Shown here: piece after piece, positions 44,022 to 51,811 of the stretch
Layout: the number at the start of each line of letters is the position of its first letter
How positions within the stretch are numbered: the first letter of the stretch is position 1
Origin: Hymenobacter cheonanensis
GTDB taxonomy: Bacteria > Bacteroidota > Bacteroidia > Cytophagales > Hymenobacteraceae
Assembly: GCF_030581075.1 (NCBI RefSeq)
Contig: NZ_JAUQSW010000004.1
Coordinates: forward strand, 248,001-312,000
DNA length: 64,000 nucleotides
Direction: 5' to 3'
Translations under genes and position numbers: made by a program
The notes under the pieces: generated by a model
The model's input: the letters and a program-made list of their open reading frames with translations, nothing else
The model's database searches: none
What the model was told of the DNA's origin: nothing

Positions 44022-44458
44022 GAGTAGCAATCTACGCCCGGGTATCGACCAAAGGCCCGTCGGTCGATAACCAACTGCCCGACCTGCGCACCCATGCCCT
44101 GGCCCACGGCTACACAGTATATATATAACAAGTACACCGGGAAGGAGCGTGGGGGCACTGCGAACCGCGAGCAGTTCACGCAGTTCTTCACCGCTGCCCA
44201 CAAGCGGCGCTTCGACCTGGTACTGTTCCGGAACCCCGACCGCTTCAGCCACGAGGGCGCCCTGCCCACGCTCCAGCACCTGAACCTGCTGGAGAGCTAC
44301 GGCGTGGGCTATAAGTCCTACACCGAGCAGTACCTGGACTCGACCGGCCTTTTTAAGGAGGCGGTGTGGTGAGCATTCTGGCCATCGTGGCCAAGCATCT
44401 AGGCAACGGAATTTTGCCGGCTATATGCGTGAGCCCGCGCAAAAGTGGCACGCCCTGA
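44018..44458 (+). pseudogene. remnant of a serine recombinase (resolvase)
   Basis: Reading from 44018 gives RVAIYARVSTKGPSVDNQLP and DLRTHALAHGYTV, the catalytic N-terminus (Ser in ARVST) of a resolvase. A TATATATA slippage stretch at 44117 shifts the frame, after which come NREQFTQFFTAAHKRRFDLV, FRNPDRFSHEGALPTLQHLN and LLESYGVGYKSYTEQYLDST. A second shift (TGTG duplication) precedes VVSILAIVAKHLGN. The initiation codon is CTG where ATG is expected, overlapping the previous gene, and the DNA-binding tail is missing. It is a degenerate mobile-element gene. Confidence 0.8.
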
Positions 44459-44483
44459 TGCGCTAGCGGGGGCGGGGTAGGTA

Positions 44484-44564
44484 CTAGTACGGGTAGGTCA
44501 CGTAGAAATACTTGTGCTTGTAAAACAAGTAGTTATTCTCTTTAATTTCCTCCGGCCGAATCAT
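44484..44564 (-). other. short 26-codon frame, possible gene fragment
   Basis: The frame reads MIRPEEIKENNYLFYKHKYF and ends YVTYPY. It resembles the N-terminus of small Bacteroidota proteins with a PEELRIGNYV-like opening and could be a truncated remnant in the spacer before the 44608 gene. Too short for a firm call. Confidence 0.25.
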
Positions 44565-44607
44565 TGCTTTGTGGTGTACATTTTTCACCACTCACTTCTC
44601 TATCGTC

Positions 44608-45594
44608 ATGGGAAAATCAAAAGGGATTGAAGAAAAAGAAAAAGCCAACCAGGAGTTTCGCGCCTTTATGGATACGCTGCAAGCGGAAGCGAAGGTTCGG
44701 GAGGATGGCATTCAACAAGAGGTCGATGCTCTCGTAGCCAAGCACTACAATGCCAACAAATGGGACCACGCCCGCCTGTTTGGCAACCGGCAGAGTGATT
44801 ACCAGAACTACGACGACTGGAGCCTCGACCGCATCGTGAAGATTACCGAATCAATTGGCAACGCGTTGAAGGGCGGCAACTTTCCTAGCGCAGCAGTACC
44901 CGGCTCGAAAGAGGCCGAGAAGAGTACCGTTGACGAAGCGAAAGAATTTATCGCCAGCTTTGCCGGCGACTACGACCTCGTAATTGCGCGGGTGCAAGCC
45001 ATGGTTTCGGCAGTGCTGTCGCAATTCTCGGTGGCATCCAGTGTCTCGCAGAAGGCCGTGCTGAAGGACATGCCGCTCTCCGGGGGCCTGCACTTATTTT
45101 TCGGTTCAATGGGCTCCGTTTATCAGAATCAGAAGTTCTTCTCCAACCAATACATCGGCTCGTTTCAGATTGTATTTGAGACGTACATGAGCGTGAAGGA
45201 GGCCCAGACCATTGGCCTGCAACAAATTCTGGCCACAACGGAGTATGAGCTTAATGTGCTGAACAGCCTCATTATCAGTATTCGGGATGCGCAGAAGAAG
45301 AGCCTGACGGAGATTCTTAAAAACAACCCGCAGGATTATACTTCCACCTACGCCACGTATAAATTGGCGCTGGACATCACGAAGGCCGACCGCGATGTTG
45401 TGGAGCAGAAGTACAACGAATACAACTCGGCGGTGGAGGCCGTCGATACGGTTTACGCGCAGCTAGCACTGCCGGGGGCCAGTGGCGCGGCCCCGACCGG
45501 AACGCTCGCCCTGGAGACGCTCTTCAGTGGCAAGCAGCTGGAAGTAGCGCAGCGCTACGTGCGGGAGAAGCAGGCAGCATTGGCCCCTGCCTAG
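44608..45594 (+). CDS. helical protein of unknown function, 328 aa
   Basis: The ATG giving MGKSKGIEEKEKANQEFRAF is chosen because the upstream extension is hydrophobic filler. The protein is mainly helical and charged, with a central block SGGLHLFFGSMGSVYQNQKF, FSNQYIGSFQIVFETYMS that is aromatic and strand-like, set between long helices (EFIASFAGDYDLVIARVQAM before, QQILATTEYELNVLNSLIIS after). Helices around a hydrophobic strand hairpin are seen in some pore-forming toxins, but no family is recognised and this is speculation. There is no signal peptide. A strong terminator follows, and a propeller-lectin pseudogene converges on it. GC content is intermediate. Confidence 0.7.
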   Translation: MGKSKGIEEKEKANQEFRAFMDTLQAEAKVREDGIQQEVDALVAKHYNANKWDHARLFGNRQSDYQNYDDWSLDRIVKITESIGNALKGGNFPSAAVPGSKEAEKSTVDEAKEFIASFAGDYDLVIARVQAMVSAVLSQFSVASSVSQKAVLKDMPLSGGLHLFFGSMGSVYQNQKFFSNQYIGSFQIVFETYMSVKEAQTIGLQQILATTEYELNVLNSLIISIRDAQKKSLTEILKNNPQDYTSTYATYKLALDITKADRDVVEQKYNEYNSAVEAVDTVYAQLALPGASGAAPTGTLALETLFSGKQLEVAQRYVREKQAALAPA

Positions 45595-45606
45595 CCGCTA
45601 GTGACC

Positions 45607-45640
45607 AAAAAAAGCCCCGCCAATCGGCGGGGCTTTTTTT
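45607..45640. terminator. bidirectional intrinsic terminator
   Basis: AAAAAAAGCCCCGCC-AATC-GGCGGGGCTTTTTTT is a perfect 15-bp stem with T tracts in both directions, between the helical-protein gene and the convergent lectin pseudogene. Confidence 0.92.
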
Positions 45641-45668
45641 GAGTGGCCTGGGCAGTTAGGGGCGATTG

Positions 45669-46469
45669 TTAGGTGCCGGACTGTGAAGAGAGTAGCATCC
45701 ATAAATTCCCCTGAATGTCGAGGCCAAACAGGGCGGCGTTGCTGCCAAATAGGCCCGTACCCACGGGCAGCACAACGTTCGTATTCGAGGCCGGCTGGCC
45801 CAAGTCCGTCCACTGCCAGGCCGTGTCGTACCAACAGGCCCAGGTATTCTGTTCCTGGTTCAGGGCAAAGGCGTAGGCATCGCCGTTGCTCACTACGGTC
45901 GTGCCCAGCGGCTGCGTGAGCGAGACGTTGCTGCCGGGCGGGCTCTCCTTGCCCCATTGCCAGTTGTCGTTGGTGAGCCAGCTGTTCCAGAGCACGTCCT
46001 GGGGGGCTAGTACCAGCACGTTGGGGTCACCGCCTGCTACCACGGTGCCCAGCGGCATGCCCACCTGCGGGCCGTTGGGCAGCTGATACTACTGCCAGCC
46101 GCTGCCGTCGAGCCAGCAGGTCCAGAGGTTGCCGGGCGCGTCGAGCACCAGGGCGTTGAAGTAGCCGCCGGCCGTAGTGGTGCCCACGCCAACGGCGGGC
46201 TGCGCGCCGTTGGGCTGGCCCAGGTTAGTCCATTGCCAGCTCGTGCTGCCGAGCGTGAGAGAGGAAGCTGTACTCGTAGGAAGAAGAGAGAAATAGAGGG
46301 GCTGCAAGACTAAGGCAGTGGCTACTGCGGCAAACGTACTAGCCTGGCCCGAATGGGCGCCGGCCGGCGTGGCCCCAACGCCCGCGGCGGCGGGCCCGGG
46401 GGCAGTCCTGGCCCCGCCGTAGCCACTGGGGCGGGGGCCAAAATCGACCCTGCGCCGCACGTAAGCCAC
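45669..46469 (-). pseudogene. beta-propeller lectin-like gene (PLL/DUF346 type) with an in-frame stop
   Basis: One continuous minus-strand frame is interrupted by a single TAG (46091-46089) between DGSGWQ and YQLPNGPQVG. On both sides run blades of about 48 residues with the same consensus: WQWTNLGQPNG ... VGTTTAGGYFNALVLDAPGN ... LWTCWLDGSGWQ; then GTVVAGGDPNVLVLAPQDVL, WNSWLTNDNWQWG; GTTVVSNGDAYAFAL, WACWYDTAWQWTDLGQP; GTGLFGSNAALFGLDIQGN. This Trp-rich pattern matches PLL-type fucose-binding propellers. Only about four blades remain, and the N-terminal part (MAYVRRRVDFGPRPSGYGG) is low-complexity and probably not native. Confidence 0.7.
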
Positions 46470-46679
46470 TTTCAGGGTGCGGGTAGCCGTGCGGCAAGAT
46501 GCGGCACACCTAGAAGTATATAAGCAGCTAAATAATGTATTTATACGCGTCTCAGCAGCAGGTATTTATATGCTGTTTTGTGCAGAAGCTGCGGCCCGTA
46601 AGCGAGCGTTTAGCGCTGCGCTAGCTAAGCTGGTACGAGAAAATAGTCCAATCTTGCAGCACCGTAGTATCTTGGTCGA

Positions 46680-46935
46680 ATAAAGCACTTCCTACCCACC
46701 CTTACCCTGCTGCTGGCCCTGGCGGCACCACCCTAGCCGCGCCCCCACGCTCAGCTACTCCAGTGGCGGCGGCCCCAGCGCCCCCACGGCGACCATGTGC
46801 GTGTGCATGAGCCCGACCGCCTACCACAGCTCCGAGGGCTGCAATGGGCTAAACCGCTGCTCGCATCCGCTCAAGGCCATGCCCACGAGTGAGGCGGAGA
46901 AGCTGGGGAAGCGGGCGTGTCGGAAGTGTTTTTAA
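46680..46935 (+). pseudogene. decayed small secreted Cys-rich protein
   Basis: In one frame ATA-AAG-CAC reads as a lost start followed by KHFLPTLTLLLALAAPP, a signal peptide ending at TAG. One base over, the frame continues APTLSYSSGGGPSAPTATMC and VCMSPTAYHSSEGCNGLNRC, SHPLKAMPTSEAEKLGKRAC, RKCF. The second half is the compact Cys-rich domain (VxVCxSxxAYxxH, C-GLxRC-H, RxCRKC) common in Bacteroidota exported proteins. An ATG at 46795 could still express that half alone. Start loss plus frameshift mark it as broken. Confidence 0.6.
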
Positions 46936-46956
46936 TAATTAAAAAGTGCGTTGAAC

Positions 46957-47877
46957 ATGGAGGCCTTATCCTTTGAACAAATAAAAAAGTTGTCTACTAA
47001 GGCTTCTGATGATGAAGTAGCCGGAATCGCTGCTGATATTAGTCAGCTTTTGGGTCGCAATCCTGTATTCTTTGCGGATATTGAGCCTTTAATATATTTT
47101 ATTTTGGGAAGGGTTAATGCCTTAGTGATTCTTTCCAAAATGGGGCTTTTTTGGGATGCAGAAATAATACTCCGTACGGTATTAGAGGCATTTATCAAAT
47201 TTCTAAAAATAGTTAGTCAAGAGGAATTAGCAGATTTAGAAAAAAAGCTCGATGAATTTTGGGTTGTACTTGATGAAATAGATAGAGTTTCGCATTCTGA
47301 CAGGGCAAAAGAGTTGATAAATTCGGGTAGAATTACTACTCCCGAAACTATTAGACAGTTAATTCTTCTGCCTGAAGAAGAGGCTATAATCAAAGCCAAG
47401 CCTAGCTGGGGCAACAGGAGTTATCGTACTAAGCTCAAGAATGATTGGTCATTTAGTGCGATTCTGATGGACGTACTTAAAATGGACAGAATGACTCCAT
47501 TAATCTCGTTCGAGATGATGCAGTATTATTATAAGCTAGCTAGCCATGTTGCGCATGCAGATAAGCAAGGAATAAATTTTGTACAAGGGCTTGAAAGAAA
47601 GGAAGGCGATTATAAAGTAACGTCTCAGTTAACTGTCTACATAAAACAGTTAAAGGTTGCTACTCAAATACCTTATTGGATTTCTTTAGAGTTGACGAAG
47701 CTATTAAATGACCGGGAGAAGGGCAATGAAATTTTAGCAAAATATAGAGCGTACACGCAGAATATCATTGCTTTGCATAAGCCTGTAATGCAGGAGCTTG
47801 ATAGATTGACTGGTGAGTTCATTAGGGATAATAATATTAGACATGAATACCACGGTCCATTACGTCCGAGAGAATAA
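46957..47877 (+). CDS. AT-rich DUF5677-like protein, 306 aa
   Basis: The protein begins MEALSFEQIKKLSTKASDDE and has FFADIEPLIYFILGRVNALV, LFWDAEIILRTVLEAFIKFL and YYYKLASHVAHADKQGINFV, an all-helical layout with an Arg/Glu pair (ILRTVLEAF) and a late His-x-x-His (HVAHADK). This matches DUF5677-type proteins, whose role is unknown but which recur in variable regions and defence-type islands. The GC content is far below the surroundings. The ATG is preceded by an AAAAAGTGCG tract. It is followed by a terminator and the integrase pseudogene, consistent with cargo of the element. Confidence 0.7.
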   Translation: MEALSFEQIKKLSTKASDDEVAGIAADISQLLGRNPVFFADIEPLIYFILGRVNALVILSKMGLFWDAEIILRTVLEAFIKFLKIVSQEELADLEKKLDEFWVVLDEIDRVSHSDRAKELINSGRITTPETIRQLILLPEEEAIIKAKPSWGNRSYRTKLKNDWSFSAILMDVLKMDRMTPLISFEMMQYYYKLASHVAHADKQGINFVQGLERKEGDYKVTSQLTVYIKQLKVATQIPYWISLELTKLLNDREKGNEILAKYRAYTQNIIALHKPVMQELDRLTGEFIRDNNIRHEYHGPLRPRE

Positions 47878-47905
47878 TCCACTGGGAATGACCAGTAACT
47901 AGAAT

Positions 47906-47936
47906 AAAAAAGCCCGGCCAACCGGCAGGGCTTTTT
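47906..47936. terminator. intrinsic terminator
   Basis: AAAAAAGCCC pairs with AGGGCTTTTTT across an inner GGCC/CCGGC part, with one unmatched base. It serves the AT-rich gene and, on the other strand, the integrase. Confidence 0.78.
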
Positions 47937-47965
47937 TGTGTGCAGTAGGGAAGGATAGGAGATAC

Positions 47966-49228
47966 CTATGCGGCGTCATCCATCGCATCAAGTTGCGCGA
48001 TAGCTGCCCGCTTCATATCGGCATCGACATGCACGTACTTCATGGTGGTGCTGATTTTGGCGTGGTCCATCAGCTTTTGCAGTACCGTGATGTTGCCGCC
48101 CCGGCGCACAAACTCGGTGCCGAATGTTTCGCGGCCCACGTGCCAGTGGATGCGCGACTCGATGCCCAGCATCTGGCCGATGGCCGTGAGCACGCGGTTG
48201 GAATACTGGTCGGTGTAGTTGTAGAAGCCGGGCAAATCCTCTTCCTCTTGCGCCTCTTGCAGGTAAGCCACTGCCTTGCGGGTGAGCGGCAGCATCGTCT
48301 CCTGAAGCTTCTTGGCTTAAGTCTTCTGAGCCTTAAAAATCAGCTCCCGGTTCTCCAGCTTGGCGGCCCCGATGTTCTTGAGGTCGCCCAGCCGCAAGGA
48401 CGAGTTGCAGCTGAAGAGGAATTTGGCCAGTACCCGCCGGTAGATGGTGCCCGGTGTGCAGAGCCGGTAGTACGCCTCCAGCTTGGCCAGCTCGTCGGGC
48501 TTCAGTGCCTTCCACTTGCCGGGCTCGTCCTTGTTTTTGAAGTGCTCATACGGATTCTCTAACTTGAGCCGGTCCTTCTTAGCCAAGGCTAGGTACGTTT
48601 TCACGTCCTTGTGCCGCCCCCAGCGTGTATTGAGGCTCTTCACCCTTTTAAGCAGGTAGTCGTTGAATTCATCGGCAAACTCTAGGCTCAGCGTGTGGAA
48701 GGCAATGACTTCCCGGAATCGCTTCAACTCGCGCCAGGTGCTAAGGTGGTTTTTCTTCGTGTTATCCGAAATCTTGCCTTTGCGGTGGCGCTCGATGATT
48801 TTGTGGTGGAAGTAGCTCACAAAGTCGGTTTTGCTGCCCTCCGTGTTGAAGTCCTGCAAAAACTTCTCAGCCGTGAGCACCATGTTGCTCAGCCGACACC
48901 CGACGAAAATGGTGTTGGCCTTGGCCCTGGCCTGGCCGATGAGCAGCGAGTAGTCGTCGGCCAGTTGGGAAAAGGCTTCCGCTCCGCCAGCCCGTGCCTG
49001 GGCCGCCGCCAGCTGCTCGGCGTAGTCGGCTGGCCGAGACCTGGGCGGGCGGCTAGCCAGGCACTTGCCTTCTGCCTCGTCGAAGAGAGCTATCGGCCAG
49101 GCAATGCCCAGGCTCAGCTGCATCACCCGCCGGTCTATTATGACCACTAAGCGCACCTGGCAGGTGCCGTCCTTACGCGCCGGCCGGCGCGTAAGGACGG
49201 TAGCAGAATAGCCCATGTTGGTCAACAA
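47966..49228 (-). pseudogene. tyrosine integrase with a single in-frame stop
   Basis: The same minus-strand frame spans about 420 codons with one TAA (48319-48317) between LIFKAQKT and AKKLQETMLPLTRKA. The N-terminal part carries the arm-binding segment (YSATVLTRRPARKDGTCQVR, as in Bacteroidota phage/transposon integrases) and a SAM-like core-binding domain (KNHLSTWRELKRFREVIAFH). The catalytic pieces R (SSLRLGDLKNIG), K, HVGR, MDH and the Tyr in MKYVHV are all present. It sits next to the tRNA-Leu, reading away from it. The stop would remove the catalytic half unless suppressed, so it is probably inactive and the element immobile. Confidence 0.85.
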
Positions 49229-49280
49229 TATTTTTTTTGGTCAACAAATGGTAAACAATGGGGTAGGATGAAAGCAGGAA

Positions 49281-49310
49281 AGGCCCTTTCTCACGTATGA
49301 GAAGGGGCCT
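49281..49310 (-). repeat. hairpin between tRNA-Leu and the integrase
   Basis: AGGCCCTTTCTCA and TGAGAAGGGGCCT pair with one mismatch around CGTA. It lies in the spacer of about 118 bases between the integrase start and the tRNA. It may be a terminator for the tRNA transcript or a recombination-site element. Confidence 0.55.
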
Positions 49311-49340
49311 TCTAGTAGCATTCTGAGCTATTTCACTAGC

Positions 49341-49363
49341 TCCTAGTACCCAGAGCCGGGGTC
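49341..49363 (+). repeat. tRNA-proximal candidate attachment site
   Basis: This copy spans the 3' end of the tRNA-Leu gene and six bases beyond, and is repeated imperfectly (20/23) at 42332-42354. Tyrosine integrases of genomic islands typically recombine at such tRNA 3' ends. Confidence 0.5.
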
Positions 49364-49428
49364 GAACCGGCACACCTTGCGGTATTGGTGTTTGAGACCA
49401 ACGCGTCTACCGATTCCGCCATCTGGGC
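49347..49428 (-). tRNA. tRNA-Leu (anticodon CAA)
   Basis: The minus strand folds into a complete class II tRNA. The acceptor stem is GCCCAGA/TCTGGGT with discriminator A, and the D arm is GGCGGAATCGGTAGACGC. The anticodon stem TTGGT/ACCAA carries loop CTCAAAC (anticodon CAA), followed by a variable arm and T loop GGTTCGACC. The encoded gene has no CCA. Its 3' end is duplicated about 7 kb away, marking an insertion site. Confidence 0.95.
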
Positions 49429-49451
49429 ATTTCATGCCGCTCGGTCGGTAA

Positions 49452-50000
49452 TTACGAGCGGGCCGCAAAGGTAGCTAATTGCTGGCGAAGCCGCAAGAGA
49501 TAGCGTTTTTTTAGATAATACGTCTTCACTTGGGCTAGCGCGGCGGGGCGATGGCCGGCGGGCAGGCCGGCATAGCCGGCCAGTACGGGCTGAATACCAG
49601 CGTCGAGCGTATCGGCTAGGGCCGATACTTCGGTGGTTAGCTTGGCAGTGGCGGCAGGGTCGGGCTCAAATTCCAGCTCCATTAGCTGTTCGTTGAGGTC
49701 CATGACCTCCATCAAAAAGTCAGGGGGCAGCTGGTTTTGGGCGCTGCCTTCTTCCAGCAGGCCATGCTGGCCTAGCAGGTAGGCCATGCGGCGGTCGGGG
49801 TCGGCGAGGGTGCGGTAGGCGTCGGTGTTGAGGGTACTCAGGCGCAGGGCCTCGGCTTGGGCGGCGGGAGTGTCCTGGGCGTGGAAGTCGGGGTGCAGCT
49901 CACGGCTGAGCTGATAATACTTGGCCTTGAGGGCCGCCTCATCGAGTAAGAAAGCTTCGGGTAGGCCGTAAAAGGCGAAATAATCGGGAGTATCAGGCAT
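49452..50000 (-). CDS. hscB: Fe-S cluster assembly co-chaperone HscB
   Basis: The 182-residue protein starts MPDTPDYFAFYGLPEAFLLD and has a J domain with the HPD tripeptide in LSRELHPDFHAQDTPA, followed by LNTDAYRTLADPDRRMAYLL, then a three-helix C-terminal domain (LPPDFLMEVMDLNEQLMELE) that binds the scaffold protein IscU. HscB delivers IscU to the chaperone HscA for cluster transfer. A longer start adds 14 residues with no conservation. hscA and iscU are not adjacent, as is often seen in Bacteroidota. The gene follows an ABM-type gene on the same strand. Confidence 0.9.
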   Translation of the reverse strand: MPDTPDYFAFYGLPEAFLLDEAALKAKYYQLSRELHPDFHAQDTPAAQAEALRLSTLNTDAYRTLADPDRRMAYLLGQHGLLEEGSAQNQLPPDFLMEVMDLNEQLMELEFEPDPAATAKLTTEVSALADTLDAGIQPVLAGYAGLPAGHRPAALAQVKTYYLKKRYLLRLRQQLATFAARS

Positions 50001-50087
50001 AGAAGGGGGCCGGTAGGCGGGAAGGGCTAGCCCGGCACCCAAGAGTACCGGCCCGGCCGGGCATTAGTTGAGAAATTGATTGAAAAA

Positions 50088-50384
50088 TTAGGCGCCCTCC
50101 GCCACGCGCACCACCGAAAAGGCCTGTGCCGGGCTAGCCAGCAGCTGCTTGGTGGCGGGCCACACCTCCCCAAACAGGGCCGAGCGGCGGTAGGCATCCA
50201 GGGCCGCGGCATCGTGCCAGTGGCTATAGGTGCAGTAGGTGTGGGGGTGGTCGGCATCCTGCCACAGTTCGAGGTGCTGGCAGCCGGGCTGCTGGCGAAT
50301 GCGGCTTTCGGCCTGCCGAAACAGCTGTAAAAAATCGGCTACGTGGGCCGGCGACAGGGGAAGGCGAACGAGACGGATGAGCAC
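50088..50384 (-). CDS. antibiotic biosynthesis monooxygenase (ABM) domain protein
   Basis: The 98-residue protein MLIRLVRLPLSPAHVADFLQ continues LFRQAESRIRQQPGCQHLEL, WQDADHPHTYCTYSHWHDAA and ALDAYRRSALFGEVWPATKQ. This is the dimeric alpha+beta barrel of ABM-type monooxygenases, which may act on quinones or haem or serve only as small-molecule binders; the catalytic role is unknown. It lies upstream of hscB on the same strand. The gap to hscB is 87 bases, so joint transcription is possible. Confidence 0.85.
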   Translation of the reverse strand: MLIRLVRLPLSPAHVADFLQLFRQAESRIRQQPGCQHLELWQDADHPHTYCTYSHWHDAAALDAYRRSALFGEVWPATKQLLASPAQAFSVVRVAEGA

Positions 50385-50510
50385 GGATAGAAGGGACTAG
50401 GCTTGATAATCAGGTAAATCGAGGCGGGTTGGATAAGCTCGGGCTTAACCTCTGGGCCGGCCGGGCGTACAAGGTGGCTTCTAACTCATCATTTACTACC
50501 AATTTTTCTC

Positions 50511-50708
50511 ATGCGTTACGCTCCCCGTGCCCTCTGGCTGGCTGCTCCGGCCCTAGCGGCCTTGTCGATGCTTGCTTCCTGCAGCGACAAACCCAAAGAA
50601 ACCGACACCGAAAAAACGGCCGTTGTAGTACCCAGCGAAGCTAATTCGGCAGCCGACAGCTCGGCTACGCCCGCCGCTAAAACTGACTCGACCGTAGCCC
50701 CTAAATAA
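50511..50708 (+). CDS. small lipoprotein, low complexity
   Basis: The 65-residue protein has a lipobox, LSMLASC (Cys at about 24), after a hydrophobic Ala/Leu core, and a Lys/Thr/Ser/Ala-rich short mature chain (SDKPKETDTEKTAVVVPSEA and TPAAKTDSTVAPK). It is likely anchored in the inner or outer membrane as a short disordered tether. The function is unknown. It stands alone between two minus-strand genes and ends in a terminator. Confidence 0.72.
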   Translation: MRYAPRALWLAAPALAALSMLASCSDKPKETDTEKTAVVVPSEANSAADSSATPAAKTDSTVAPK

Positions 50709-50729
50709 GGAGCCAGTGTTTCGTAATTT

Positions 50730-50766
50730 AAAAGGCCCGTCGACTACTTGTCGGTGGGCCTTTTTT
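50730..50766. terminator. intrinsic terminator
   Basis: AAAAGGCCC and GGGCCTTTTTT pair around an imperfect inner stem (GTCGAC / TTGTCGGT), between the lipoprotein gene and the convergent SAM-hydrolase gene. Confidence 0.8.
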
Positions 50767-50771
50767 GCGGG

Positions 50772-51602
50772 CTATTCGGCAAAGCGTACATCTACCTGCG
50801 AATCAAAGTATAAGCCTAGCAGCTCGCTGGCGTGTCCCTGGTTGATGGCCACCGACAGGCAGCCCTGGGGGTTGAAGGTGCACACGATTTCGCCGGGGGG
50901 CGCGGCTGCAAAGTGCGGGCGCAGTTCGCGCACAATTTCGCGGCCGAAGTGCACGGCCGCCGGGCGGCCCCGGCCCACCACCTCTACCGCCTCGCGCGAG
51001 ATGTTGGTGATAAGGTTGCCGTAGTGGTCTACGTGCACCACGTGGCCGGTAATGCGGTTGTCTTGCAGGCGCAGCTGCCGGTTGGTGAGCAGGTACAGGT
51101 CCGTTACGGGCGGGCCCAGGCTGCTGAGGGGCTGGCCCAGGGCTAGCCGCACGGCGGCCGGCGCCAAAATATCGCGGGTGGGGTTGAGCGACACCGGCTG
51201 CAGGTTGGCCGCGGGCGCCGCGCCGGCCGTCGGCAGGGCGTCGGGGCTAGCCAGGCGCACCAGCTGGGCGGGCACACCGTCGCAGAGCAGCGGCAGCAGG
51301 CCATTGTCGGCGGCCACAAAGTAGTGGCCCGCGTGCTCGGCGGCGTGCCAGGCGGGCGTGGCCACGGCGCCGGCGTCGCTGGCGCCGTAATCGCTCACCG
51401 TAATAAGGTGCGTGGTGCCGGCCGGGAAGTCGCGAAACACGGCCCGCAGAACGTGCACGGCGTGCGCGATGTTGTAAGGCTCGACGCCGTGGGTGATGTC
51501 CATCACCGGCAGCGCCGGGGCCAAATGCAGCAAACGGGCCTTGAGCGCGGCCACGTAGTGGTCGCGGTAGCCAAAATCCGTAAGCAGTGTCAGTACCCCC
51601 AT
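50772..51602 (-). CDS. SAM hydroxide adenosyltransferase (DUF62 family)
   Basis: The 276-residue protein begins MGVLTLLTDFGYRDHYVAAL and has VMDITHGVEPYNIAHAVHVL, GTTHLITVSDYG, YFVAADNGLLPLL and VVHVDHYGNLITNISRE, which are the blocks of the S-adenosyl-L-methionine hydrolase family related to fluorinases and chlorinases. Housekeeping members hydrolyse SAM to adenosine and methionine; halogenase activity requires specific changes and is not implied here. It has a TACTTTTG-like promoter word about 60 bases upstream on the minus strand. Confidence 0.92.
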   Translation of the reverse strand: MGVLTLLTDFGYRDHYVAALKARLLHLAPALPVMDITHGVEPYNIAHAVHVLRAVFRDFPAGTTHLITVSDYGASDAGAVATPAWHAAEHAGHYFVAADNGLLPLLCDGVPAQLVRLASPDALPTAGAAPAANLQPVSLNPTRDILAPAAVRLALGQPLSSLGPPVTDLYLLTNRQLRLQDNRITGHVVHVDHYGNLITNISREAVEVVGRGRPAAVHFGREIVRELRPHFAAAPPGEIVCTFNPQGCLSVAINQGHASELLGLYFDSQVDVRFAE

Positions 51603-51811
51603 GCCCGCAGTTGCCAGGTTCTTCGTAGTATTGTTTGGTTGGCCGGCTGGCTAGCCGGCGCGGCTGCAAAAGTAGCCTAGTTTTTGGTAGTCGGCCGGGA
51701 GTTTTTCCCGCGTTCCGGTGTTGCTAAAAATGATGCCAGCCCCGGGCGCACTGCCGCAGGCCGTTACGCTTTCAGTTCTTTTTTCTCTTCTTTTCCCTCT
51801 GCCCACCTAGC

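Noticed and set aside
46477..46683. 68-codon frame before the Cys-rich pseudogene
   Set aside because: There is no recognisable domain or promoter; it lies in a decayed region and could be chance.
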